Positions 55,339-62,979 of a DNA stretch of 64,000 bases are shown piece by piece. A program made the translations under genes and the position numbers. The notes under the pieces are model-generated. The model had not been told where the DNA came from, searched no databases, and saw only the letters and a program-made list of their open reading frames with translations. This DNA comes from Pseudoalteromonas piscicida. Lineage in GTDB: Bacteria > Pseudomonadota > Gammaproteobacteria > Enterobacterales > Alteromonadaceae. Where the stretch lies: contig NZ_CP021646.1 of the NCBI RefSeq assembly GCF_002208135.1, positions 2,482,001-2,546,000 of the forward strand, written 5' to 3'. Numbering within the stretch: position 1 is the stretch's first letter; the number at the start of each line of letters is the position of its first letter.

Positions 55339-55956
55339 TTAAAACACCAATCCTAGCTCACGCAACTCGCGCTCAGCCTGAGCCGCATTAAAGAACTGAA
55401 TGCCATGTAACCCAACCTGCTTTGCTCCTTCAACGTTCACTAATACATCATCGAGAAAAACACAGTCACCTGCCTCCAGTTGGTAGCGCTCCAGTAAGTG
55501 AGTAAAAATAGCTTTGCCGGGCTTCATACAACCAAGCTCGGCAGAGATAGTTTCACCATCAAAGTGTTGCCAGAAAGTATGACGTGCTTTTAGGTGGCTC
55601 ACAATCTCGTGCACATTATCGGTTAGGGCATAAGCGCTATATCCAGCCGTCTTTAGGCGCTGCATAAGTGAAAGCGTACCATACAGTGGGATCAATGATT
55701 CTTTGATATAGAAGAACAGTTCGTCAGCTTGATCAGAGGTTAAGTGACAGATTCGCATAAAAGCCTGCTTAGTTTCTGCTTCAGTCAGTTCACCTCGGTT
55801 GATAGCAAACCAAATCTCGCTGTGGAACAGCTGCTTGGCTAGACTCTCAACATCGCAGTGATTACCAAAGGTAAGCCGGACTATCTCCTCTGGCGACCAC
55901 CTGACAAATACGTTACCCACGTCAAAAATGACGTGCTTAATATTACAAGTTGCCAT
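55339..55956 (-). CDS. HAD-superfamily hydrolase, YihX-like
   Basis: A 205-residue phosphatase-like HAD protein. Motif I is VIFDVGNVFVRW near residue 9, with the second Asp replaced by Asn-neighbouring Gly as in YihX (FDLGNV). Motif II is ALTDN near 115, the Lys is in GCMKPGKAIF near 145 and motif IV is VFLDDVLVNVEGA near 168. Relatives act on sugar phosphates such as glucose 1-phosphate. Single gene, convergent with the peptide operon. Confidence 0.88.
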   Translation of the reverse strand: MATCNIKHVIFDVGNVFVRWSPEEIVRLTFGNHCDVESLAKQLFHSEIWFAINRGELTEAETKQAFMRICHLTSDQADELFFYIKESLIPLYGTLSLMQRLKTAGYSAYALTDNVHEIVSHLKARHTFWQHFDGETISAELGCMKPGKAIFTHLLERYQLEAGDCVFLDDVLVNVEGAKQVGLHGIQFFNAAQAERELRELGLVF

Positions 55957-56052
55957 CCTTGAACCTCTTTAGTTAATTTAAATATGAGCGTTTATTATGC
56001 ATATCTTTATCACTTACGCACGGCTAATTCGTTTAACTGCAATGAAATAAAA

Positions 56053-56979
56053 TCAATCATGCATTCGTTGTAAATACTCGCTAAAAAAGGTGAGAAATAC
56101 TTTGACTTGCCGAGGTTGAAACTGTCTAGTTGGATAAATCGCTTGCAGTGCAACTTTGTCTGAGTCCGTTGGACTAAATCCCAATGTTTGAGTTGGCAAC
56201 AATTCCACCAATCGTCCCGCTTTAATATCTTTGTGCACATCCAGCCACGACTTGATGGTGATCCCAAGCCCTTGAACCGCCCAGTTCCGTAGCACTTCTC
56301 CGTCTGAACTCACCAAACAGGTAGGCACGGTTTCAATGATGGTTGCTTGTGTGTCTCTATCGAGAAAATACCAATCGTTTAGTGCCTGCCCCGCTCTTTC
56401 CAGTACTAAACAGCGATGTTGCTGTAATGCTTGATAGCAATCTGGTGTACCATACTGTTCGAGATAGTTTGGGGCGGCCACCAGCATTCTGCGGTTGTTT
56501 AACAGAGGCCTAGATATCAAGCTGCTATCATTTAAATTACCATAACGAATGGCGATGTCAGTGCCAGACTCAACTAATTTGACTAAACCTTCGCCTAAGC
56601 TCAAGTTAACCACTACCTGTGGATGCAGCGTGGCAAACTCCGCAACGGCGGGAACCACGTACTGACGACCAAAGTCTGAACTTGCTGCAATTTTGAGTGT
56701 GCCTCTCAAGTCAGGATCGGCATCTTGCAGTAGCGCTTCTGCCGCCGCAACCTCCTCAATAACTCGCACACATCCCTGGTAAAACCGTTCTCCCGCTTCT
56801 GTCAGTTTGATACTTCTGGTGTTTCGAGTCAGTAAACGGGTTTTATAATACGCTTCAAGTGCATTGATCCGTGCGGTCATGCTCGCTGGAGAAAGCCCTA
56901 ATACTCGCCCTGCCGCAGCCAAGCCATCAGAGCGCACCACTTGAACAAAAAGCGCCATATCGTCTGCTTTGCTTTTCAT
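56053..56979 (-). CDS. LysR-family transcriptional regulator
   Basis: A 308-residue regulator with N-terminal winged helix (LFVQVVRSDGLAAAGRVLGL then ASMTARINALEAYYKTRLL) and a substrate-binding domain (GTLKIAASSDFGRQYVVPAV). It belongs to the CrgA/DsdC-like branch typical for regulators of oxidoreductase genes. It is divergent from the VOC and ene-reductase operon, with a 112-base shared region, so it probably controls that operon. Confidence 0.92.
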   Translation of the reverse strand: MKSKADDMALFVQVVRSDGLAAAGRVLGLSPASMTARINALEAYYKTRLLTRNTRSIKLTEAGERFYQGCVRVIEEVAAAEALLQDADPDLRGTLKIAASSDFGRQYVVPAVAEFATLHPQVVVNLSLGEGLVKLVESGTDIAIRYGNLNDSSLISRPLLNNRRMLVAAPNYLEQYGTPDCYQALQQHRCLVLERAGQALNDWYFLDRDTQATIIETVPTCLVSSDGEVLRNWAVQGLGITIKSWLDVHKDIKAGRLVELLPTQTLGFSPTDSDKVALQAIYPTRQFQPRQVKVFLTFFSEYLQRMHD

Positions 56980-57091
56980 TATTCACCTTTTATGAAAAGT
57001 AATTTTATATAAAAGCCAATTATCAAATATTAATAAACAAATAGACTGTTCTCAACGCATAAATCGCTAACACCAATGGAGGTAACACACC

Positions 57092-57511
57092 ATGCAGTTA
57101 GATCACTTTTTGTTTAGAGCACATGACATGGCAAAAATGGCGACCTTTTTTGAGCAGGTGCTTAGGCTTAAAGAAGGCTTACGTCCACCTTTTCCATTTC
57201 CAGGAAAGTGGTTCTGTGGCGACCAACAACAACCTTTCATTCATCTGCTTGAACAATCTCCACATACCCAAGCACAGGCTGAATACCTTGGCTCTGTGCA
57301 AACCGCAAGCATGGGTACTAGCAACATAGATCATATTGCATTTCGTGGTGACGATTACCCTGGGTTAATCGCCCGACTAGAGCATTTTGGCGTTCGCTAT
57401 GTGGAACGAGATGTCCCCGTTAACAATGAGCATCAGGTTTTTATCTTTGCACCTGAATCTCTAAAAATTGAAGTGCTGTTTCCACGCCACATCAACTCAC
57501 TTGTCCAATAA
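57092..57511 (+). CDS. VOC-family (glyoxalase-fold) protein
   Basis: A 139-residue VOC protein with two beta-alpha-beta-beta-beta units: LDHFLFRAHDMAKMATFFEQ and NIDHIAFRGDDYPGLIARLE, ending SLKIEVLFPRH. Metal ligands His and Glu fit the positions of dioxygenase and glyoxalase relatives. GGAGGT precedes the ATG. Substrate unknown. First gene of an operon followed at 13 bases by an ene-reductase. Confidence 0.88.
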   Translation: MQLDHFLFRAHDMAKMATFFEQVLRLKEGLRPPFPFPGKWFCGDQQQPFIHLLEQSPHTQAQAEYLGSVQTASMGTSNIDHIAFRGDDYPGLIARLEHFGVRYVERDVPVNNEHQVFIFAPESLKIEVLFPRHINSLVQ

Positions 57512-57524
57512 TTAGGAGAATACT

Positions 57525-58646
57525 ATGTCTGATCCATTGTTATTTACGCAGAAAAAAATCGGTAATTTAATCTTACCAAACCGCATTTTGATGGCACCAA
57601 TGACCCGCTCTCGAACAACACAACCGGGAGATATTCCAAACCAGTTGATGGCAAAGTACTACGCCCAACGCGCTTCGGCAGGGCTTATCATTAGTGAAGC
57701 CACACAAATCTCTTGTCAGGGCAAAGGATATTCATTTACTCCCGGAATTTATACAGCTTCGCAGGTTGCCGGATGGAAGGAAATCACCCATGCAGTAAAT
57801 CAAAAAGGTGGTCGTATTTTCTGTCAGCTTTGGCATGTCGGTCGTATGTCTCACTCTACTTTTCATGAAGATGGCCAACCCGTCGCCCCCTCAGCACTCG
57901 CGCCCGACGCACAAGTGTGGGTGGTCAATGAAAAAGGAGTAGGTGAAATGGTCGATTGCCCGACACCACGCGCGCTGGCAACCCAAGAAATACAGAGCAT
58001 AGTCGAAGATTATGTTCATGCGGCTGAAAATGCCATGATGGCAGGGTTTAATGGCGTTGAGATCCACGCTGGTAACGGCTATTTAATTGATCAGTTTTTA
58101 CGCCGCAGCTCTAATCAACGTCATGATCAATATGGTGGTTCGAAGGAAAACCGAATTCGCTTTGCGGTTGAAGTTATCACCGCGATTAGCCAAGCAATTG
58201 GGCCTGAAAAAGTAGGGATCCGATTAGCACCTTTTATTACTCAACGTGGCATGCAAGACGAAGAGGCCATTGATACTATCTTGCTCGCCGCGGAGCACTT
58301 TAACCGCCTAGGCATTGCCTATGTGCACTTAGCTGAAGCAGACTGGGATGATGCGCCGGTCGTGACGGAGAGTTTTAGGCAAGCACTAAGAAGAAAATTT
58401 CACGGCGCCATTATTGTGGCGGGAAATTACGAGCCAGAGCAAGCCGAAGCCCTTATTGAACAAGGCCTAGTCGACTTTGTGGCTTTTGGTCGCAAATTTA
58501 TCTCCAACCCAGATCTCGTATACCGTCTGAGTCATCAATTACCTTTGAGTCCAATCAACCCTGATGCGCCTTTATTTGGTGGTAGCGAGCGGGGCTACAC
58601 CGACTATGCAGATTTTCAACAATTAAGAGCAAAAGGTGCAATATGA
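57525..58646 (+). CDS. Old yellow enzyme-type alkene reductase (NemA-like)
   Basis: A 373-residue FMN-dependent ene-reductase: LILPNRILMAPMTRSRTTQP at the start, CQLWHVGRMSH, the VEIHAGNGYLIDQFLRRSSNQ signature near 185 and phosphate-binding VAFGRKFISNPDL near the end. It reduces activated double bonds or nitro compounds with NAD(P)H. It lies in an operon controlled probably by the divergent LysR regulator, and its stop overlaps the next start (ATGA). Confidence 0.94.
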   Translation: MSDPLLFTQKKIGNLILPNRILMAPMTRSRTTQPGDIPNQLMAKYYAQRASAGLIISEATQISCQGKGYSFTPGIYTASQVAGWKEITHAVNQKGGRIFCQLWHVGRMSHSTFHEDGQPVAPSALAPDAQVWVVNEKGVGEMVDCPTPRALATQEIQSIVEDYVHAAENAMMAGFNGVEIHAGNGYLIDQFLRRSSNQRHDQYGGSKENRIRFAVEVITAISQAIGPEKVGIRLAPFITQRGMQDEEAIDTILLAAEHFNRLGIAYVHLAEADWDDAPVVTESFRQALRRKFHGAIIVAGNYEPEQAEALIEQGLVDFVAFGRKFISNPDLVYRLSHQLPLSPINPDAPLFGGSERGYTDYADFQQLRAKGAI

Positions 58647-59194
58647 AACCATTATTACTGAACTTATCCCTAGCCTCTATGGCATTACTCGGTGCAACCA
58701 ATGCAATCTCAGCACCTGAGTTTACACTAGAAAGCCCAGATCTTGTCGCCGAAAAATCTATTCGACCATTTCAATACTGGGATCAATTTGGCTGCGAGGG
58801 AAACAGCACACGGCCAACCTTAGTTTGGTCAAATGCACCTAAACAAACCAAGAGCTTTGCGGTGACATTTTATGATCAAGACGCGCCAACCGGCAGCGGA
58901 TTTTGGCACTGGCAAGTGTATAACCTGCCCAAAGACACGACTAGGCTCGCAGAAACTTTACCAAGCCAAGCCATTGAAGGTAATACGGATTTAGGAAAGC
59001 CTGGGTACTTTGGCCCGTGCCCGCCTATTGGTCGCAAGCATAAATACACCTTTATCGTGCATGCGCTAGATGTTGTTACACTCCCCGTGCCAGCTGGTGC
59101 AACGGCACCACTTACTGGATTTTTTATCCACCAGCATAGCTTAGCGCAGGCAACACTTTCTGTGTATGCAGGCCCAAGAGCCGCAGGAGAATAA
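58643..59194 (+). CDS. YbhB/YbcL-type phosphatidylethanolamine-binding-like protein, secreted
   Basis: A 183-residue exported PEBP-family protein: signal peptide to about residue 24 (ATNAISA), the ligand pocket motifs DQDAPTGSGFWHWQVYNLP and GPCPPIGRKHKYTFIVHALD. Families YbhB/YbcL have unknown physiological ligands. It overlaps the ene-reductase gene by four bases and is followed after two bases by the deacetylase-like gene. Confidence 0.9.
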   Translation: MKPLLLNLSLASMALLGATNAISAPEFTLESPDLVAEKSIRPFQYWDQFGCEGNSTRPTLVWSNAPKQTKSFAVTFYDQDAPTGSGFWHWQVYNLPKDTTRLAETLPSQAIEGNTDLGKPGYFGPCPPIGRKHKYTFIVHALDVVTLPVPAGATAPLTGFFIHQHSLAQATLSVYAGPRAAGE

Positions 59195-59196
59195 CC

Positions 59197-60135
59197 ATGC
59201 GTACCACGTTGACCACAAGTATTCGAGCACTACTAACAGCAACCGCCCTGCTTGCAGGCACAGCCCACGGCGCTGAAGTAGAGTCTGGCAATTACTGGCC
59301 TGATGATGCTCAATTGGTGATCTCTATCTCCATGCAGTTTGAAGCAACCGCACAAGACCCAAGCGATCCGGGGCCATTTCCTCAGCAAGAAGCAGGCTAC
59401 CCCGACACCGTCGCTCCTACTTGGTATCAGTATGGCATGAATGAAGGGATCCCAAGATTGCTTAAGCTTTGGGACAAGCACAACATCAAAGTGACATCCC
59501 ACATGGTAGGAAAAGCTGCAGAGCTCAATCCTGAACTTGCCAAAATGGTGGCTCAAAAGGGGCATGAGATTTCAGGTCATGGACAAAACTGGACACCACA
59601 ATACTCGATGACACCCGAAGCAGAACGAGCATCTTATATTCACAGTGCAGACGTGCTTGAAAAGATCACAGGGCAAAGACCACAAGGCTTTAATGCGTTT
59701 TGGATGCGCCACTCTGAGCAAACATTAACTATTTTGCAATCCCTTGGCTTTGTCTATCATATTGATGACTTATCTCGGGATGAGCCTTCGTTTACCCCGG
59801 TTAATGGCAAACCCTTCGTGGTGGTGCCTTATACCTTTAGAAATAACGATATCGTGCGCTATGGCGGCAGTTCCGCAATGACAGCAAAAGCCTATTTGCA
59901 AGAGTTAAAGGACGAATTTGATGTGCTTTATGAAGAAGGAAAATCCCAGCGCCGTATGATGTCTATCAGTGCACACGACAGGCTCGCAGGCAGCCCAGCT
60001 CAGGTAAAAGCACTTGATGACTTTATTCGTTACGCTAAATCACATCCAAAGGTAAAGTTTATGCGCAAAATCGACATTGCTAACTGGACCTTAAAACAGC
60101 AAGACGTACCAACCAACCCAGAACGTGTGTTTTAA
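59197..60135 (+). CDS. Secreted polysaccharide deacetylase-like (PuuE/allantoinase branch) protein
   Basis: A 312-residue protein with a signal peptide (to about residue 26, AGTAHGAEV) and the NodB-like barrel of the PuuE branch: VTSHMVGKAAELNPELAKMV, KGHEISGHGQNWTPQYSMTP, and GFNAFWMRHSEQTLTILQSLG. The usual catalytic FDDG is replaced by ISISMQFEATA, so zinc-dependent deacetylation is doubtful; the PuuE branch has similar replacements and hydrolyses cyclic amides. Last gene of the LysR-controlled operon. Confidence 0.85.
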   Translation: MRTTLTTSIRALLTATALLAGTAHGAEVESGNYWPDDAQLVISISMQFEATAQDPSDPGPFPQQEAGYPDTVAPTWYQYGMNEGIPRLLKLWDKHNIKVTSHMVGKAAELNPELAKMVAQKGHEISGHGQNWTPQYSMTPEAERASYIHSADVLEKITGQRPQGFNAFWMRHSEQTLTILQSLGFVYHIDDLSRDEPSFTPVNGKPFVVVPYTFRNNDIVRYGGSSAMTAKAYLQELKDEFDVLYEEGKSQRRMMSISAHDRLAGSPAQVKALDDFIRYAKSHPKVKFMRKIDIANWTLKQQDVPTNPERVF

Positions 60136-60156
60136 CAAATAATAACGTTGCAATTC

Positions 60157-60183
60157 ATAGGCTCTATTGATGAGCCTATTTTC
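60157..60183 (+). terminator. Intrinsic terminator of the VOC-deacetylase operon
   Basis: ATAGGCTC (60157-60164) pairs with GAGCCTAT (60172-60179) around seven bases, followed by TTTTC. Confidence 0.8.
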
Positions 60184-60309
60184 TTCTGCGCACTTGCAAA
60201 TACAATCGAGCTTCCCAAAACCACAATTTTTATTTTCGAAACCGCAAAAAGCACTCCTTTCCTGCAGTTAGATAAGATCAAAAGTTCAATAATTTCAGTG
60301 AATTAAATT

Positions 60310-60326
60310 TTGGCATGCGACTTGTT
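60310..60326 (+). promoter_or_regulatory. Degenerate sigma-54 promoter of the exporter remnant
   Basis: TTGGCATGCGACTTGTT keeps the -24 element TGGCATG of the intact exporter operon (23.4 kb) and the spacing, but the -12 GC has become GT. It stands 46-60 bases before the decayed adaptor gene. A relic promoter is the simplest reading. Confidence 0.5.
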
Positions 60327-60370
60327 ATCTACTGAGTAATAACAACCTTAATTCCACCAGAGATATCAAC

Positions 60371-61735
60371 ATGGATATACAAGTCGAACATAAAAAGCGC
60401 AACAAGGTTAAACTGGTTGTGGGCTGTTGGCGGAACCGTTTTCGCCGTAGTTATTATATGGCTGCTAATACAACCCTCAGCGCAGGCATCTTTGCCTATG
60501 GCAAAAACATGGATTGCGGAGGTACAGCAAGGGGATTTAGAGGTCAGTGTATCTGGATATGGTCAGCTTAAACCGAAAACGCCGCGTTTGATAAGTGCCG
60601 CAAGCGATGCCACGGTTGAAGAAATTGTGTTACGCCCTGGTGCACAAGTTAACCCCGACAGCATCATCATGAGGCTACAAGATGCAAATTTGGCCTACTC
60701 TTTAAAAGATGCCAAACGCAGTTTGGCGCAATTGCAAGACCACTATCTACAGCTCGATATCAATCAACAAAGAGAACTGCTGTCTCATCAGGCGGATCTG
60801 GAAATTCTGAGATCTGAGTTAGAAAGTGCCGAGCTGGAGGTTAGCGCTCAAGGAGAATTGGTTGAAGATGGAGTTGTTTCTAAACTCGACTACCAACGCG
60901 CGGTACTTACCCATCGCCAGCTTAAGCGTCACATTAATATTGAACAACAGCGAATATCACAATTACAGACCTTACACAAAGCCAACCTACAGCTTGCGCA
61001 GTCGAATATTGATGCCAGAAATTGGCGCTTTAACCACCCTACTCTAGGTGATGAATGGCAGCTTCGCTATAGCGAACTTACCATTGCAGGCATGCAGGCA
61101 CACTTGGTGATCCTGACCGATGTGCAAGCGGTTGTCAGTCAAGTTCAGCGCGACGCTTGGCAAAAAATGATTAGAATACTCAGCCACGAGATTCATAATT
61201 CTCTCTCGCCGATTTTGAACAAGCGCTTGGCGTAATTGTGCAGCGCAGCGATGGCCTGATGTCCTTTGTTAATCGCTATGCAAGCGCTGCAAAACAGCAT
61301 CAACTTCATATAGAAGCGATATCCATAAATGACTTACTAACGCCGCTCGTAGGGCTTTTCGACAATCGCGTGAGATTAACCATTGCACAGGACTTTACGC
61401 TGCAAATTGATCAAAGCTTACTTGAGCAAGCACTTGTAAATCTGATTAAAAATGCCTTGGAAGCTGGAGGTGAGAGCAGTGCTGTTTGCGTCAACGCATA
61501 TCACAATCATAAATTTACAGGTATTGAAGTACTCGATGATGGTCATGGAATATAGAATGCAGACAACCTATTCGTACCTTTTTATACCACCAAAACAACG
61601 GGTAAAGGGGTTGGTCTCATCTTAGCTAAAAATATCGTTGAACAGCATAACGGAAAACTGAGCTTAACCAATCGTAAGGATGCACAGGGCGCAATTGCTC
61701 ATATTCAGCTTCCACTGATGGCAGCGAATAGGTGA
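60371..61735 (+). pseudogene. Chimeric remnant: HlyD adaptor N-terminus fused to histidine kinase C-terminus
   Basis: The first 570 bases encode a degenerate HlyD adaptor (start MDIQVEHKKRNKVKLVV, one-base shift near 60.42 kb, then VFAVVIIWLLIQPSAQ, VSVSGYGQLKPKTPRL and the coiled coil to LAQSNIDA). At about 61,018 it switches without gap to the catalytic half of a kinase (RNWRFNHPTLGDEWQLRY, IRILSHEIHNSLSPI). A short deletion and frame change follows at 61.21 kb, then FEQALGVIVQRSDGLMSFVN, N-box LVNLIKNALEAGG, DDGHGI, an in-frame TAG at 61,553, and FVPFYTTKTTGKGVGLILAK. The same gene types begin and end the operon at 16-23 kb, so ATPase, permease and regulator genes were lost between them. 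Confidence 0.85.
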
Positions 61736-61891
61736 ATGTTCACTGCCACTTCTAGGCGACATTTATTCAGACATGTTAAGCATCGCAATCAACTGACGGC
61801 CAGCAGCAATGGTATTGGTTTCACCACTATAGATGTTGTCGCATTCTTTCGATTCAAACTTTGCTTTAGTCCAAACAAGCAATAATACGTG

Positions 61892-62971
61892 TTAACCGAT
61901 TAACTTTGATCCCTCGTAAAAGTGCTGCCGATGCTCCAGATAACGCATCCACACTCTATCCATTTGCGACTGATATAGTTTTGCGCCATGTTTGTAATCT
62001 ATGCCGTGCAACAGCAGCATATCCGCAAGTTGCATGCTGCTGGTCATGGCGTGCAACATGCCTTGCGAAGAGAGTGGATCAAAGCTCATGCTCGCATCAC
62101 CTACCGCATACCAGTCTTTTGCTGCGCAACTATCCAAACGGGCCGAATTTGCACTTACCATTGGATGCAGGTGTGCTGTTTCTATATTCACCAAGTCCAC
62201 TAAGGTGTTAAATCCCCTCACCTGCTTTACTTTGGCTAAAAAATCTCGAGCGTTGGTGATGTTGCACTTTTTGATCGCATCAGCGCAAGCCTGCCAAGAA
62301 AACACCCGAGGCTGCATATTGGGGTCGAGTGAAGAGCATGCCGCGCTCGGCGCACTATACCACCAGCCATTTTCTTCATCGCTTATTACTGCAAACTGTT
62401 TCGTAGTGGCAACCTCTGCGGTAAGCCACAGTGCCATTTGCTTATCAAACTGTTGTAGTTTTGCACCGAGTCGCCTCGCCAGATGACAGGCGCGACCGGT
62501 GGCATCAATAAGCAGTGTTGTTGTGATAGACATGTCAGTGTCGCAACCTTCAACCCTAACTTGCCAACTTGATTGTGTTTGCACCACATCAGTAAGCTTT
62601 GTGGACGATAGCAAAGGAATACCACGAAGCACTAATTGATCACGAAGCTGCTGTTCAAAATGCTGCCGATGAATGTGCCACCCCAAACCATCGGGGTTTT
62701 TAACGTTATCCACTATGGTAGGCGATTCACTGCCCCAAAACGAAATCATACCGTGGCAAGTGAGATGTTCAGGGCTTTGTAGTAAGTGTAACAAGTTAAG
62801 CTTTTTGAGAATTCTAGACGCCGCTGGCGGTAAACACTCGCCCACTTTGTCTTTAGCTGCGGCGAGCTTATCGACTACTATCACCTGATAGTGAGGATGC
62901 AAAGCAAGTGCAGCAATGCATCCCGCAATACCCGCACCTACAATCACAATATCCGATTTCCTTTCAGCCAT
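61892..62971 (-). CDS. LodB-like FAD-dependent oxidoreductase (quinone cofactor maturation)
   Basis: A 359-residue flavoprotein of the tryptophan-halogenase-like group. The dinucleotide-binding motif IVIVGAGIAGCIAAL is at the N-terminus, then CLPPAASRIL near 48, ATGRACHLARRLGAK near 160, and the second FAD motif WYAVGDASMSFDPLSSQGM near 290. LodB and GoxB are needed to form the cysteine tryptophylquinone of their oxidase partners; here the oxidase gene lies eight bases upstream in the same direction, so that role is very likely. After the stop the same frame stays open for 40 codons (to 61,769), ending TIAAGRQLIAMLNMSE; its meaning is unclear. Confidence 0.9.
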   Translation of the reverse strand: MAERKSDIVIVGAGIAGCIAALALHPHYQVIVVDKLAAAKDKVGECLPPAASRILKKLNLLHLLQSPEHLTCHGMISFWGSESPTIVDNVKNPDGLGWHIHRQHFEQQLRDQLVLRGIPLLSSTKLTDVVQTQSSWQVRVEGCDTDMSITTTLLIDATGRACHLARRLGAKLQQFDKQMALWLTAEVATTKQFAVISDEENGWWYSAPSAACSSLDPNMQPRVFSWQACADAIKKCNITNARDFLAKVKQVRGFNTLVDLVNIETAHLHPMVSANSARLDSCAAKDWYAVGDASMSFDPLSSQGMLHAMTSSMQLADMLLLHGIDYKHGAKLYQSQMDRVWMRYLEHRQHFYEGSKLIG

Positions 62972-62979
62972 ATTAGCCC

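Noticed and set aside
62001..62486. Open frame of 161 codons opposite the LodB-like gene
   Set aside because: Overlaps FAD-binding motifs of a clearly real gene on the other strand; odd Cys/Ser-rich composition.
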